NCBI GenBank assembly: GCA_019359505.1
Contig: JAHHHD010000022.1
Span: 1 to 64,000, forward strand
From: Drouetiella hepatica Uher 2000/2452
Lineage (GTDB): Bacteria; Cyanobacteriota; Cyanobacteriia; Elainellales; Elainellaceae
Reading direction: 5' to 3'
Length of the DNA: 64,000 nt
Below are positions 52,894-62,482 of this stretch, one piece after another. The translations under genes and the position numbers were made by a program. Numbering within the stretch: position 1 is the first letter of the stretch; each line of letters begins with the position of its first letter. The notes beneath the pieces are model-generated. The model worked only from the letters and a program-made list of their open reading frames with translations, was not told the origin of the DNA and did no database searches.

Positions 52894-53250
52894 TCATCTT
52901 TCTGCGACAAGTACCAGGATTGCACCGATCGCATAGGCCAGAATATCTTTTCCATCAAAGGTGGTGCCAAGCATCGTGGCAATCAGCTGATTGTCTCGTA
53001 GCCCTAACCTATCGACAAAATTGAGGAATTGAAGCCCTTCAATGATGCAGGCGAAAGCAAACACGAAGGCGATCGCAGTGCTTGGGCGAATTTGCCAGAA
53101 TGCTTTGATGAAGCAGTAGATGAGGATAACCACCAAAACATCGCCAACGAAGGGACGAATGAAGCGATCGGTTAGAAAAACGGCGATTAAAGTTTCAATC
53201 AGAAACAGTAAGATCGTCAGCCAGAAATACTTGACATTAAATTTGATCAT
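52894..53250 (-). CDS. DUF2809 family membrane protein
   Basis: A 118-residue protein with four hydrophobic spans: YFWLTILLFLIETLIAVFLT, FVGDVLVVILIYCFIKAFWQ, TAIAFVFAFACIIEGLQFLN and DILAYAIGAILVLVAE. It fits the DUF2809 family (small bacterial four-helix membrane proteins of unknown function). The pattern GDVLVV and EGLQFLNFVD is conserved there. It is convergent with the PrsW gene. Confidence 0.85.
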   Translation of the reverse strand: MIKFNVKYFWLTILLFLIETLIAVFLTDRFIRPFVGDVLVVILIYCFIKAFWQIRPSTAIAFVFAFACIIEGLQFLNFVDRLGLRDNQLIATMLGTTFDGKDILAYAIGAILVLVAER

Positions 53251-53409
53251 GCGTTTTTAAGGCACTCTGCAATAGAAGGCGGTGACGGTTTAAAGCATTC
53301 TGCAACAACAGCCGTGACGCACCCCAAAAGCGGCATTGTCAGAGGTTGCTTTCCTTTCGTTTCATTCTAGACCGATGAATTACAGCGCTTTGCGCTTGGT
53401 TAAGTGTGG

Positions 53410-53456
53410 GTTATTTTTGTAGAAGCCGTGCGGAGGGAGGCTTCTACAAAAATAAC
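53410..53456. repeat. Perfect 18-bp hairpin after rlmN
   Basis: GTTATTTTTGTAGAAGCC and GGCTTCTACAAAAATAAC are exact complements around GTGCGGAGGGA. It lies 50 bases past the rlmN stop on the minus strand and could end rlmN transcription. Confidence 0.7.
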
Positions 53457-53505
53457 TGTGATTTATGCAATTGAAAATTGCCGTAAGCGGGCTTCTGAGA
53501 GCAAA

Positions 53506-54684
53506 TTACCTGCTATTGGAAGCTCTGAGCTGACCGCAGGCCGCATCGGCCTCCAGCCCTCTCGACCACCGCACCGTTGTCGAAATATGGTGCGATCGTA
53601 GTGCCTGAATGAAAGCCTGCACCCGTCGAGAATCGGGACGCTGATAATCTACCTCGTTAATGGGGTTGTAGGGAATCAGGTTGACATGGCTCTGAAAACC
53701 GCGCAAATGGGTCGCCAGTTCCGCCGCGTGGCTGGGGCGATCGTTCACATCTGCCAGCAATACGTACTCAAACGTTACGCGTCGTCCGGTCGCCTTTACA
53801 TAGTCTCGGCATTCGCTCAGCAGCGCCTCTATCGAATAAGCATGGGCGCTGGGAATAAGCTGCTCTCGCAAGGCTTGGTTAGAAGCGTGTAGACTCACAG
53901 CAAGTGTTACCTGGAGCTGCTGCTCGGCAAGACGGCGAATTCGCCCCGGAATGCCGACGGTGGAGAGCGTGATCGATCGCTGCCCAATGCCTACGTCCTG
54001 ATTGAGCGATCGCACTGCCTCCAACACGTTATCGGTATTTAGCAGGGGTTCTCCCATGCCCATAAACACAATATTGCTGACCCGGTGCCCAAAATCTTCC
54101 TGCACCGTTAGCACCTGATCGACAATCTCATGGGTTTCGAGATTACGCTGAAAGCCGCCCTTGCCCGTCGCGCAAAAGTCGCACGCCATCGGACAACCCA
54201 CCTGAGATGAAACGCAAACCGTCAGGCGATCGATTTCAGCCGGAATATGCTTGATTTCGCCCTCACCCCATTCTCCTGCCTCTCTTGCTCCGCCCCTTTT
54301 AGAGGTGGGAATGCCGACCGCCTCAACAATTTGACCATCCGAGAGCTTCAGCAAAAACTTGACCGTGCCGTCAGGAGCTTCAGATCGGTAGTGTAGGGTC
54401 GACCGCCCGATTTCTACGTCAGCCAGACCAGAATTTGCTAGCTCCGATCGCCACTGCTTAGGAAACACCGAAATATCGGCGATCGATCGCGCTCCCTGCT
54501 GATAAATCCACTGATGGAGCTGCTTGCCGCGATAGGCAGGCTGCCCCTGCTGCTGCATCCAGTCGGTCAGCTCTGCCAGCGATCGTCCTAGCAGGGGCTT
54601 AGGCTGAGATGGGGTCACGAGCGCCAGAGGCAGTACAGCTTGACTGGATTCAAGCGGACTGGATTCAAGAGAACTGGAAGACAT
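53506..54684 (-). CDS. rlmN: 23S rRNA (adenine2503-C2) methyltransferase (dual-specificity RlmN)
   Basis: A radical-SAM enzyme methylating A2503 of 23S rRNA and A37 of some tRNAs. 392 residues from ATG 54684. N-terminal helical domain ([20 protein letters not shown]), then radical-SAM core with the 4Fe-4S motif Cys164-x3-Cys168-x2-Cys171 ([17 protein letters not shown]). The C-terminal catalytic Cys383 (ADAACGQL) makes the methyl transfer adduct. Residues 128-148 ([20 protein letters not shown]) are longer than usual between the two domains. Its start lies 57 bases downstream of the pipY stop. Confidence 0.95.
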   Translation of the reverse strand: MSSSSLESSPLESSQAVLPLALVTPSQPKPLLGRSLAELTDWMQQQGQPAYRGKQLHQWIYQQGARSIADISVFPKQWRSELANSGLADVEIGRSTLHYRSEAPDGTVKFLLKLSDGQIVEAVGIPTSKRGGAREAGEWGEGEIKHIPAEIDRLTVCVSSQVGCPMACDFCATGKGGFQRNLETHEIVDQVLTVQEDFGHRVSNIVFMGMGEPLLNTDNVLEAVRSLNQDVGIGQRSITLSTVGIPGRIRRLAEQQLQVTLAVSLHASNQALREQLIPSAHAYSIEALLSECRDYVKATGRRVTFEYVLLADVNDRPSHAAELATHLRGFQSHVNLIPYNPINEVDYQRPDSRRVQAFIQALRSHHISTTVRWSRGLEADAACGQLRASNSR

Positions 54685-54753
54685 AGCTGAAAACAAGAAA
54701 TTTCGGATGCTTAACCCTATCTATGGTAAGGGAGAATTAAGGGTAAAGAAGAA

Positions 54754-55461
54754 TTAGGCGCGATCGCCAAACAGAGTTCGCCCCAGCCGAATCATCGTTG
54801 CTCCAGCCTGTATCGCCAGAAGATAGTCGTCTGACATCCCCATAGACAGCTCCCGCATCTGGATATGGCGGAAGTTGTGCTGACGAGTTTGCTGGCGAAT
54901 TTCTTCTGCCAAATCCCGCGTCTGGGTAAAAACAGACTGCGTTTTCGAGGAGTCTAGTCCGTAGGGAGGGATAGACATTAGCCCTGCAATATCCAGGTGA
55001 ATACATTGATCTAGCAAGGGCAGATCAGTCAAAAGCTCAGCCGCGCTCCAGCCAAATTTATTGGGATCAGGCAGGAGCTTGACTTGAAGAAAAATTTTAG
55101 GCTTGCAGATTTTGGGCTGCTCCGATGAGGACTCCGCAATTTGATTCAAGCGTTGGGCGAGTTTGAGGCTATCAACTGAATGAATCCAAGAAAAAAGCTC
55201 TAGTGCCTTAGCCGCTTTATTGCTCTGCAAATGCCCAATCAGATGCCAGGTTACGTCCGTCAAATCCCGTAACTGTTCCTGCTTATCCTCTGCTTCCTGA
55301 ATGCGGTTCTCGCCAAAATCCCGAATTCCAGCCTCGTAGGCAATCCGCATCATCTCAGGCGAAATCTGCTTCGTTACGGCAATCAGCCTCACGGTCTGCG
55401 GCAAGGTTTGACGAATTTGACTCAGGCGATCGCCAAATTGACTGAGCGGAGAGGAAATCAT
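54754..55461 (-). CDS. pipY: YggS/PipY family PLP-binding protein
   Basis: A 235-residue PLP-binding protein (COG0325) without known catalytic reaction; it keeps PLP and amino-acid pools balanced. PLP Lys is in RLIAVTKQI (Lys31). Core motifs: GIRDFGENRIQEAEDKQEQL, HLIGHLQSNKAAKAL, SMGMSDDYLLAIQAGATMIR and the end LGRTLFG. In cyanobacteria it is called PipY and is co-transcribed with pipX. Its ATG overlaps the pipX TGA (ATGA, 55458-55461). Confidence 0.94.
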   Translation of the reverse strand: MISSPLSQFGDRLSQIRQTLPQTVRLIAVTKQISPEMMRIAYEAGIRDFGENRIQEAEDKQEQLRDLTDVTWHLIGHLQSNKAAKALELFSWIHSVDSLKLAQRLNQIAESSSEQPKICKPKIFLQVKLLPDPNKFGWSAAELLTDLPLLDQCIHLDIAGLMSIPPYGLDSSKTQSVFTQTRDLAEEIRQQTRQHNFRHIQMRELSMGMSDDYLLAIQAGATMIRLGRTLFGDRA

Positions 55462-55727
55462 TGGAACGTCTGCTTATGAGCTGCCTGAAGCTTGGTATAT
55501 TCTTGGGTCTGCCCTGTCCGTCGCAACTCTCGCATCCGACCTTCGACCAAGATACGGGAATCTGTGCGACCAATGGCATCAAATTGAATGCCATCTTTAC
55601 CCGTCGTCACCACGAAGAATAGGCGTTGAGCATAGAGCGTTGCAAATAGCTCTCGCTGTTCATCGACGACACAAACTCTGAATAACAAACCAAATGTCGG
55701 ATGATTGAGATATGTTTCGGTACTCAT
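55458..55727 (-). CDS. pipX: PII-interacting protein PipX
   Basis: A cyanobacterial co-activator that carries PII/NtcA signalling: bound to PII at low 2-oxoglutarate, to NtcA at high 2-oxoglutarate. From ATG 55727, 89 residues with a Tudor-like beta-barrel (STETYLNHPTFGLLFRVCVV, LFATLYAQRLFFVVTTG, QFDAIGRTDSRILVEGRMRE) and two C-terminal helices (QTQEYTKLQAAHKQTFQ), closely matching known PipX. The open frame extends to 55862, but the extra N-terminus is not part of the family. Co-transcription with pipY is likely. Confidence 0.93.
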   Translation of the reverse strand: MSTETYLNHPTFGLLFRVCVVDEQRELFATLYAQRLFFVVTTGKDGIQFDAIGRTDSRILVEGRMRELRRTGQTQEYTKLQAAHKQTFQ

Positions 55728-56391
55728 TCGAGCTTTAACGACATCGGGTGTAATAGGTTCTCGCATCGAATTTAATTTATGAATACCTATGATTGAAGCA
55801 AATTTTGAGAACAACGCAGAAGTTATTTTGTGATTTGCATAAAATAACTCAGATGCGGACAAATATTTCTTCAGCGAGTGCAGGCTGTTTCTTCGGGCTA
55901 AAGCCAGGATCTAAGATCTAGAGTTAGGACTCAGGATTAGAGTACCCACGGCAGCTGGGATTTTAGCGATCGCCGGAATTTTCGAGAATGCTTTCTGCCA
56001 ACTCATATTTACTGAGACGTTTGAGCAGATTGAATAGCTATTGAATCTTCTGCCTAAATTTGATGCGCCAATAACAGTTAAACGGCAGGGAAGTTAGACA
56101 ATTAGCTTTTTCTCTGTCATTTCTCTGCTAACTTCTCTATCAATCTCAGCCAACCGTAATTCACCCACCGTCAAAAATAGTTGGATCTGTAATGACTGAA
56201 CTTGATATTGTGCGAAATTTGTGGAACGAAAGGATCATTTGCTAACAAGACTGTACTGCCTTGTCACATAAATTGTAGCGCTTTCGCTCAAACTGTTGAT
56301 GGATTAAACTTCGCAACCCACCCACCTAACCTCGCCACAGCCAGAGATATCTTTAATTCCTAATTTTGGATTCAATCGCGAAATGCCCGTG
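55728..56391. other. Gene-free interval upstream of pipX
   Basis: A 664-base interval with no gene over 60 residues. It should contain the pipX promoter and the end of the ecfT gene region. The A/T-rich middle shows no NtcA site, hairpin or tandem repeat that I can support. It is the longest unexplained gap in the window after 17003-17747. Confidence 0.5.
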
Positions 56392-57327
56392 CTACCGACC
56401 CACCATGACACGAGCCACCAGAAAAATACCAATTCCCACAATTGCCAACCAGTCGGTGAGTTTAAGCTTAAACTGGTGCCATTTTACTTGATGTTGACTA
56501 GGGCTAGTAAAGCCGCGAACCTGCATAGCGCTAGCAATTTGCTCCGCCCGTACTAACAGGTTGTCGATCAGCCGCTCGGCAATCATCACCCAAACTTGAG
56601 TAGAGCTACGAAATCCCAGTTTTTTCCAGTTAATAGCTCTCGTCCGTACCGATCGCACCAAATTTTGCACCTCCTCCAACACAAGCGGAATAAACCGCAG
56701 CGATAGAGTCAGCGTCAAAATAATCTCAGTTACAGGCAGATTAAAGCGTCGCAGCGGTCGCATCAAGCTTTCCAGCGCTGCCGCAATTTCTTCCGGCGCA
56801 GTCGTCAGCAGATAGAGGTTAGCGCTATAGATCAGCGTAAACATCAGTGTCGCCGCCCGGATCGCCAGTTCTAGAGAGCGACGTGTGACGCGCACAATGC
56901 CCCGATCGAGTAAGAAATATTCGCCGTAATTAGTGGGCTGAGGCAATGCCGGAACTGAGGTTTTTAGAGCTGTGCTGGGGGCGATCTGAATTTGATTCAG
57001 CGCTAGAGCCAGATCATCCATCGGTAGGCGGGGCTGGCTGAGGGTCGCAATTCCATCTGGCGCAAACATGGTGATGCCAAACAGCAGCAGGCTAAAGACT
57101 GTCACCAATCCCATCTGCTGTCGCCAGACCCGAAAGGGGAGCCAAGTGCTAAGGGTTAGCAACAGCAAGCTGACGACGATCGCCACTCGCCAGTAAGGAT
57201 TTGCCGCAATGGGCGTGATTAAAAAAGCCACTAACCAAAGTAGCTTGACTCTGGCATCAATTCGATGCAGCCAGGTAATGGGCTGCTCAAGGTACAGCCC
57301 AATGGGCAGCGATCGCAGCAAATCCAT
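56392..57327 (-). CDS. ecfT: ECF transporter transmembrane protein EcfT (CbiQ family)
   Basis: A 311-residue T-component of an energy-coupling factor importer, which joins ATPases to vitamin- or metal-binding S-components. About five to six spans: WLVAFLITPIAANPYWRVAI, VVSLLLLTLSTW, LGLVTVFSLLLFGITMFAPD, LAIRAATLMFTLIYSANLYL and LTDWLAIVGIGIFLVARVMV. The two coupling motifs (Ala-Arg-Gly type) read SVRTRAI and SAMQVRGF. ATPase and S-component genes are not in the window, so the substrate is unknown. Confidence 0.9.
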   Translation of the reverse strand: MDLLRSLPIGLYLEQPITWLHRIDARVKLLWLVAFLITPIAANPYWRVAIVVSLLLLTLSTWLPFRVWRQQMGLVTVFSLLLFGITMFAPDGIATLSQPRLPMDDLALALNQIQIAPSTALKTSVPALPQPTNYGEYFLLDRGIVRVTRRSLELAIRAATLMFTLIYSANLYLLTTAPEEIAAALESLMRPLRRFNLPVTEIILTLTLSLRFIPLVLEEVQNLVRSVRTRAINWKKLGFRSSTQVWVMIAERLIDNLLVRAEQIASAMQVRGFTSPSQHQVKWHQFKLKLTDWLAIVGIGIFLVARVMVGR

Positions 57328-57412
57328 CGCACTAAATCCGTTGCACTAAATACAGCACTTTAAAACCCTGAGTTAAGAGAACATTTGCCAGAGGTCTATT
57401 CTCTTCCCTTAA

Positions 57413-58789
57413 TCAGAGAGTGGCGTTTGTCTTCACCTTGACGGCACGGTTAGGGCTACGCTCCACTTCTCGGATTTTTTTGCCGCGCCACAGGATCTTC
57501 AGCGGCGTGCCCGTAAAGCCAAGATGCTTACGGAACTGCCCCTCCATATAGCGGCGGAAGGTATCTCCAAACAGCTTAGGATCATTGATGAAGAGGGCGA
57601 TCGTTGGAGGCTGGCTGGTGACCTGCGTGCCATAGTAAATTCTGCCCTGGCGCCCTTGGCGAGTTGTGGGGGGTGTATGCCAGCTCAGAGCCTCCCCAAT
57701 TACCTCATTAATCACGGCTGTGGTGACACGTCGCTTATGTTGCTCAGCCGCCGTATCCACCAAATCCAGAATTTTTTCGACCCGCTGCCCCGTCATGGCG
57801 CTGACGTAGACCGTCTCAGCCCAGTCGGTAAAGTGCAAGCGATCCTTCATCTGCTTGTCGTATTCGTAAATGGTGTAGGCATCTTTTTCCACCGCATCCC
57901 ACTTGTTGACCACTATCACACAGGCTCGCCCATCTTCGGCAATTCGTCCTGCCAACTTCTGATCCTGCTCAGTGACTCCATCTAAGGCATCAATCACCAG
58001 CAGCACCACGTCAGCGCGGCGAATTGCCTTGAAAGCACGGTTAATGCCAAAGAATTCAGGGCCGTACTCTACCTGCTTCTTCTTGCGAATACCTGCCGTG
58101 TCAATCAGTCGATAGCGCTGTTCTCCCCGCTCAACCATCATGTCGATCGTGTCGCGAGTCGTGCCAGAAATAGGGCTGACGATCGCTCGACTCTCACCCA
58201 CAAAAGCATTCAGCAAGCTGGATTTGCCCACGTTCGGACGGCCGACGATCGCCACCCGAATTTCGTCCCTTTCTTCCAGAATATCTGTGGTCGGCAGATG
58301 GTTGACTAGCTCATCCAATAGCTCTCCGGTGCCGTTGCCGTGAATACCCGAAACGGCATAGGGTTCGCCCAAGCCCAGCGTCCAAAATTCTGAAGCCTGC
58401 ATCAAGCCCTGATCGACCGACTCGCACTTGTTGACTGCCAGTAGAACCGGGACAGACTGCTGTCGTAGCCACATGGCGATCGTTTCGTCCGAGGCGTTAG
58501 GCCCTTCTTTGCCGTCCACCACCATAATGGCGGCACAGGATTCGGCTAGCGCCAGCATCGCCTGTTCGCGGATCAGGGGCAAAAATTCAGTATCGTCGTC
58601 AAACACCAGCCCCCCTGTATCGACCACCATGAAGTCTCGATCGCGCCAGAAGGCTTCTCGGTAAGTGCGATCGCGGGTGACGCCGGGTTCATCATGGACG
58701 ATCGCATCCATCATGCCAGTCAAACGATTGACCAGAGTCGATTTGCCCACATTCGGGCGACCAATAATAGCAACAACAGGAAGAGCCAT
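57413..58789 (-). CDS. der: Ribosome assembly GTPase Der (EngA)
   Basis: A 458-residue protein with two G domains and a KH-like C-terminal domain, acting in 50S subunit assembly. G domain 1: [14 protein letters not shown] (about 9-22), DTGG, NKCE. G domain 2: [14 protein letters not shown] (about 184-197), [13 protein letters not shown]. The C-terminus begins [20 protein letters not shown] and KILWRGKK, binding rRNA. Length and order are normal; the basic tail is short. It lies 85 bases before the ecfT gene on the same strand. Confidence 0.96.
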   Translation of the reverse strand: MALPVVAIIGRPNVGKSTLVNRLTGMMDAIVHDEPGVTRDRTYREAFWRDRDFMVVDTGGLVFDDDTEFLPLIREQAMLALAESCAAIMVVDGKEGPNASDETIAMWLRQQSVPVLLAVNKCESVDQGLMQASEFWTLGLGEPYAVSGIHGNGTGELLDELVNHLPTTDILEERDEIRVAIVGRPNVGKSSLLNAFVGESRAIVSPISGTTRDTIDMMVERGEQRYRLIDTAGIRKKKQVEYGPEFFGINRAFKAIRRADVVLLVIDALDGVTEQDQKLAGRIAEDGRACVIVVNKWDAVEKDAYTIYEYDKQMKDRLHFTDWAETVYVSAMTGQRVEKILDLVDTAAEQHKRRVTTAVINEVIGEALSWHTPPTTRQGRQGRIYYGTQVTSQPPTIALFINDPKLFGDTFRRYMEGQFRKHLGFTGTPLKILWRGKKIREVERSPNRAVKVKTNATL

Positions 58790-58967
58790 AGGACAAGAAC
58801 TAAAAATAGAAAGAAAGCAGGAGTCCGTTGAAAGCTTACGCAGTTGAATGCTGTGTTCAGTGGATCGCCCCTAACTATTGTGGCTTAGAAAATCCCATTC
58901 TGTAGTTTTCAAACCACAATTTGCCGATTTTTATCTAGACAAGCCGTTTTTTATGCCTGAGTTTGTG

Positions 58968-59678
58968 CTAAGCAAGCTCTCGAATTGCAGCCTGAGCTTC
59001 TCGTCGCAAGCCAGATGCAATCCGAAATAGCTCTTGCCCCGTGTGCAGATAGTGATCGTCGTAACTGCTAACAAAGCGCTCTAGCTCATCAATCCCATCG
59101 CTCACCTGATTCAAGCAATAGTAGAGATGAGCGGCAACCCCAGCTAGGGCTGGAGGATTGGGAACCGATCGAAATACCTGCTGACCGCGCTGTAGCGAGG
59201 TACGACAATCTTCCAAATAAGCCTGGAAGTCTTCTAACAGGTCGTCGTCAAACGGGTCAGCCGCCAGTTGGTTAATTTGCGCTTTCAAGGGACTAATGAT
59301 CTGCCCGATGAGTCGATTGACAGGTTGGTAGACTCGACTCAGCCAGAGCTGAAGCTGCTCGTCGCTGTTCCGCCCTGCTTGCGCCTGACGATGACGTTTG
59401 TGAGCGGCGGCAGCTCTCTCATGGCGCTCTTCAGCAGTTGCAGCAGGTCGCGATCGCCCCTGGCTTTCATAGGTCAACTGGCGATCGTAGGACTGGCGTT
59501 GACGAGAATCGCTAAGAATTTCGTAGGCAGCATTGATCTCAGTTATTCGTTCGTGGCTAGTAGCATCCTGACTCACATCAGGATGAAAGCGCTTCGCCAG
59601 CAAGCGGTAGGCTTGCTTAATTTCAGACTGTGTTGCCGTCTGGCTAACCTTTAGAGTGTCGTAATACGTTTCTGCCAT
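58968..59678 (-). CDS. DnaJ domain protein
   Basis: A 236-residue J-domain protein. J domain at about residues 3-66: YDTLKVSQTATQSEIKQAYR, then LLAKRFHPDVSQDA with the HPD motif that activates DnaK ATPase. No zinc-finger or CTD of full DnaJ follows; instead a helical domain (LQLWLSRVYQPVNRLIGQII and FDDDLLEDFQAYLEDCRTSL) of the type seen in several cyanobacterial J-proteins of unknown client. It lies between der and a MITE. Confidence 0.9.
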   Translation of the reverse strand: MAETYYDTLKVSQTATQSEIKQAYRLLAKRFHPDVSQDATSHERITEINAAYEILSDSRQRQSYDRQLTYESQGRSRPAATAEERHERAAAAHKRHRQAQAGRNSDEQLQLWLSRVYQPVNRLIGQIISPLKAQINQLAADPFDDDLLEDFQAYLEDCRTSLQRGQQVFRSVPNPPALAGVAAHLYYCLNQVSDGIDELERFVSSYDDHYLHTGQELFRIASGLRREAQAAIRELA

Positions 59679-59731
59679 TCAAATATTCTATCGCTCATCC
59701 TCGCATCCCATAAAGCTGAAGCCTCTGCTAT

Positions 59732-59851
59732 CAGCAATTCTCACTTTGAAGCAAAACCCGCAGCAGGCGGACTTTGTTCGGGCTGTATTGGGGGAGTTCG
59801 CGACCGCAAGGCGCGAACTCTCCGATATGAAATCCACAATGAGAACTGCTG
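59732..59851 (-). mobile_element. MITE, type II copy 2 (inverted), with 9-bp target-site duplication
   Basis: A 120-bp element related to 22167-22309 but inverted. Ends CAGCAATTCTCACTTTGAAG and ATGAGAACTGCTG; flanks are the perfect 9-bp repeat CTCTGCTAT (59723-59731 and 59852-59860). The inner fold-backs (GGAGTTCGCGACCG, GCGCGAACTC) are shared with copy 1; the 24-bp perfect hairpin is diverged here. No coding capacity. Confidence 0.9.
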
Positions 59852-59882
59852 CTCTGCTATCGCAACCTTTAGCCGACTCAGC

Positions 59883-60320
59883 TTAAATATAGTACATGAG
59901 ATCTAATTGCCGTCGAGAGCTGCGTTTTTCAGCTAAATCTTGCAGGGTGTATTTCTGCAACACTGCATCAGCTGCACGACCAGACTCCTGCCAAATTTCT
60001 CTGATAATCATGCCTTCTACAGACTTTGTTTCTCGACTAGCTTCAGTCGGTCGAGATTCTGCGCCTTCAATACAGCTCAGCACTTCTAAAAGCGTAATTT
60101 TCCAAGGCTCTCGTGCCAGAAAGTATCCGCCTCTTGCCCCGCGCTGACTCCGCACAATCCCGGCCCGCCTCAGCGCTGCCAATAGCTGCTCAAGATAGCG
60201 ATCGGGGATATTCTGCTCGGCAGCGATCTGGCGAATTTGTAGAGGTTCGCCATTGCTATGTTGCGTTGCTAGTTCTAGTAGGGCTAGCAATGCGTATTCA
60301 CTCTTACAGGACAATTCCAC
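59883..60320 (-). CDS. Rrf2 family transcriptional regulator
   Basis: A 145-residue winged-helix regulator: VELSCKSEYALLALLELATQ, a wing with IRQIAAEQNIPDRYLEQLLA, and RSQRGARGGYFLAREPWKIT. The C-terminus has only one Cys near the iron-sulfur loop position (SCIEGAESRPTEASRETKSV), whereas IscR-like regulators have three, so an Fe-S sensor role is doubtful. Start is GTG 60320; the reading frame goes to 60383, but family alignment begins at VELSCKSEY. Confidence 0.88.
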   Translation of the reverse strand: MELSCKSEYALLALLELATQHSNGEPLQIRQIAAEQNIPDRYLEQLLAALRRAGIVRSQRGARGGYFLAREPWKITLLEVLSCIEGAESRPTEASRETKSVEGMIIREIWQESGRAADAVLQKYTLQDLAEKRSSRRQLDLMYYI

Positions 60321-60472
60321 GTTATTAGAGTTTGAGTAGGGTCTTCTTGAGTATACTCCGGTTCTCCACTGGGGTATGACCATTCTTGTGATTTTTAGGT
60401 AAACCTAGCCTTTAAATTGATAAGGCGGCACTCAGAAATCATCTGCCTTGTTTGGGTCTTAAAATTTGGCAT

Positions 60473-60507
60473 AAAAAATCCCCCAAGATTTAGCTAACCC
60501 TGGGGGA
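60473..60507 (-). terminator. Rho-independent terminator of the sugar transferase gene
   Basis: Read on the minus strand: stem CCCCCAGGG pairing with TCTTGGGGG, then ATTTTTT. It lies 116 bases after the sugar transferase stop. The run of six T's after a G/C-rich stem is the standard pattern. Confidence 0.7.
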
Positions 60508-60622
60508 CGGAGGTTACAAAGACTTAAACTAGCCAAGTCTATGCACTCTGCAAAACTTATTCCAATCCTGCAATATTCCAATCTTCTCTTTAGCGGCTCA
60601 GAACCAAGGCTTGAAAAAAGCC

Positions 60623-61318
60623 TTAGAACGCACCGTCTTTGACTAGAACAGCCTTGATGGTTTTCAGAATCAGGATGAAGTCATAGGCAACAGACCACTT
60701 TTCTTGGTAAGCGATATCCATCTGCACAATTTGTTCAAAATCTTCTACGGTAGAGCGACCGTTGGCTTGCCATTCGCCTGTAATTCCAGGTTTGACAACC
60801 AAGCGCTGAAAGTGGTGGCGCTCGTACTTCATCACTTCATCAACCGTGGGCGGACGAGTGCCAACTAGACTCATTTCACCCTTTAACACGTTCCAAAATT
60901 GGGGAAGTTCATCCAGGCTGGTCTTGCGTAGAAATCGACCGACACGAGTAATTCTAGGGTCATTACGGTTCTTGAAAATGTTACCTTTTGCCTCGTTGTG
61001 AACGAGATGCTTGAGGCGATCGGCATCTTTGACCATCGAGCGAAACTTCCAGATGCGGAAGGTTTTGCCATTGAGTCCGCAGCGAATTTGGCTGTAGAGG
61101 AGAGGGCCTTGATCATCGAATCGGTTGGCGATCGCTACAGGAATAGCAACCAGGGTCGTAATCGCCAAGCCAACCAGCGCGCCAACAATGTCCATAAGAC
61201 GCTTAGCTTTACTAGTAACCGAAGGATGCACCTGCTTGGTATTGGAAATCTCTTGTGGGCGAGCCAGCATAGATGAGTCAAGTGACGAGGATTTCAGGAA
61301 GTCAGAGGTGGTAATCAC
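60623..61318 (-). CDS. Initiating sugar transferase (bacterial sugar transferase, WbaP/ExoY-like)
   Basis: A 231-residue membrane-attached transferase (PF02397) that loads the first sugar phosphate on a lipid carrier for an exopolysaccharide. Soluble N-terminus (about 35 residues), one hydrophobic hairpin ([20 protein letters not shown]), then [41 protein letters not shown] and [17 protein letters not shown], all signature motifs. There is only this short membrane piece, so it is the compact type lacking the big N-terminal domain. It ends [13 protein letters not shown]. Confidence 0.92.
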   Translation of the reverse strand: MITTSDFLKSSSLDSSMLARPQEISNTKQVHPSVTSKAKRLMDIVGALVGLAITTLVAIPVAIANRFDDQGPLLYSQIRCGLNGKTFRIWKFRSMVKDADRLKHLVHNEAKGNIFKNRNDPRITRVGRFLRKTSLDELPQFWNVLKGEMSLVGTRPPTVDEVMKYERHHFQRLVVKPGITGEWQANGRSTVEDFEQIVQMDIAYQEKWSVAYDFILILKTIKAVLVKDGAF

Positions 61319-61749
61319 AGATTGCAGTGCTCCTTACAGGTAAACTGGTTGGGGGCTAGTCACCATTACTGAAACTATAAGAGCCGCTCTCCGACAGCAG
61401 GTAGTGAAAGTCAGTGGATTCGCCTAATCTTTGAATTAAGTCAGACTTTTATAAAGTTCCAATGTGAACGGCGGAAAAAGAGCCATCTAGGGCGAGCCTC
61501 TTAGCCAGACGCAGAACACTGTGCGATCGTTAATTCAGGTGGCAGCAACAAATGCACGTTCTTGCTCACCGCAAAGATCGGCTTTTGCGACCCTGGATCT
61601 CTCTGGGGATAGAGCATTCTGGCAACGCTGACTGCAACGATATGGGAACGATACAAAAATAGATCATTAATTCTTTATGCGTACCCATTCGAGACCTGTC
61701 GAATGCAAGAGAAAATGAGATCGCTTCGTCCTGTGTTAGGAGCTAGGTT
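61319..61749. other. Gene-free interval between sugar transferase and lipoprotein genes
   Basis: A 431-base divergent gap. It should contain both promoters; a ribosome site (TTAGGAGCTAGG) sits just before 61750. No repeats, hairpins or small genes were found. Confidence 0.5.
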
Positions 61750-62388
61750 ATGATTTCCGCTCGTTTGTCCACCCGCTTTTTTACGCACTGGCGTAAAGTA
61801 TTTGTTCCTATTTTACTCAGCTTGGTTGTGCTGGTTTCTGCTTGCAGCCAATCTGAACCCTCCCAATTTGCTAAGACTCAAGAAGAGACTTCTAAGCGAA
61901 ATGCACCTGCTGCCGTGGCTAAGGGAGCCGAGCAGGGAAGCACCTTTAATAAGTTTTTCCCAGACTCCGTGAGCGGCTATGAAGTCGTTCCGGCACAAGA
62001 AAAGAACGGTTTTGCAGAATATAAAGTTAACAAGGGCGGCAAGAATGTTGCCGTGCTGTCCATTAATGACACCGTGGGCAACCCTACAGCAGCCACTAAA
62101 TTTCAGAGCAGCACCGCGACGATCGCTGGCTATCCCACAGTAGAGCAAGGCACGACTGGCACGGCCGTTTTAGTCAACAACCGCTATCAGGTTAAAGTCC
62201 TGTCTCGTGATCCTGCTTTTTCTAAGGCAGATCGCGCTGCCTGGATTCAGAAAATCAATTTGCGTGGTTTGGCTAAGCTGCCCGCCGCTACCTCAAGTTT
62301 GCCTAAAGTCCAAGCACCCAAGGCTCAAGTACCTAAGACCGCCCCAGCACTCCCTGGCAAGCTTCAGCCCGCTCTCAACCCAACATAA
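61750..62388 (+). CDS. Lipoprotein of unknown function
   Basis: A 212-residue protein. A basic N-terminus, hydrophobic core ILLSLVVLVSACSQS with a lipobox (VSAC; Cys32 would be the lipidated residue), then a soluble domain: NKFFPDSVSGYEVVPAQEKN, GFAEYKVNKGGKNVAVLSIN, and a Pro/Lys/Ala-rich tail (KVQAPKAQVPKTAPALPG). Not recognised. ATG follows TTAGGAGCTAGG. A terminator-like hairpin follows at 62399. Confidence 0.82.
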   Translation: MISARLSTRFFTHWRKVFVPILLSLVVLVSACSQSEPSQFAKTQEETSKRNAPAAVAKGAEQGSTFNKFFPDSVSGYEVVPAQEKNGFAEYKVNKGGKNVAVLSINDTVGNPTAATKFQSSTATIAGYPTVEQGTTGTAVLVNNRYQVKVLSRDPAFSKADRAAWIQKINLRGLAKLPAATSSLPKVQAPKAQVPKTAPALPGKLQPALNPT

Positions 62389-62398
62389 GGTTAACTTT

Positions 62399-62426
62399 AA
62401 GGAGCGCTCAACTTAGAGCGCTCCTG
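62399..62426 (+). terminator. Hairpin after the lipoprotein gene
   Basis: GGAGCGCTC (62401-62409) and GAGCGCTCC (62416-62424) pair exactly around AACTTA, 12 bases past the stop. No T-run follows, so the terminator role is moderate. Confidence 0.5.
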
Positions 62427-62482
62427 ACTTAGTAGGGCAAAGTGTAGAGTTCCTGGATACCTTACAACATCAGGAGAATATT

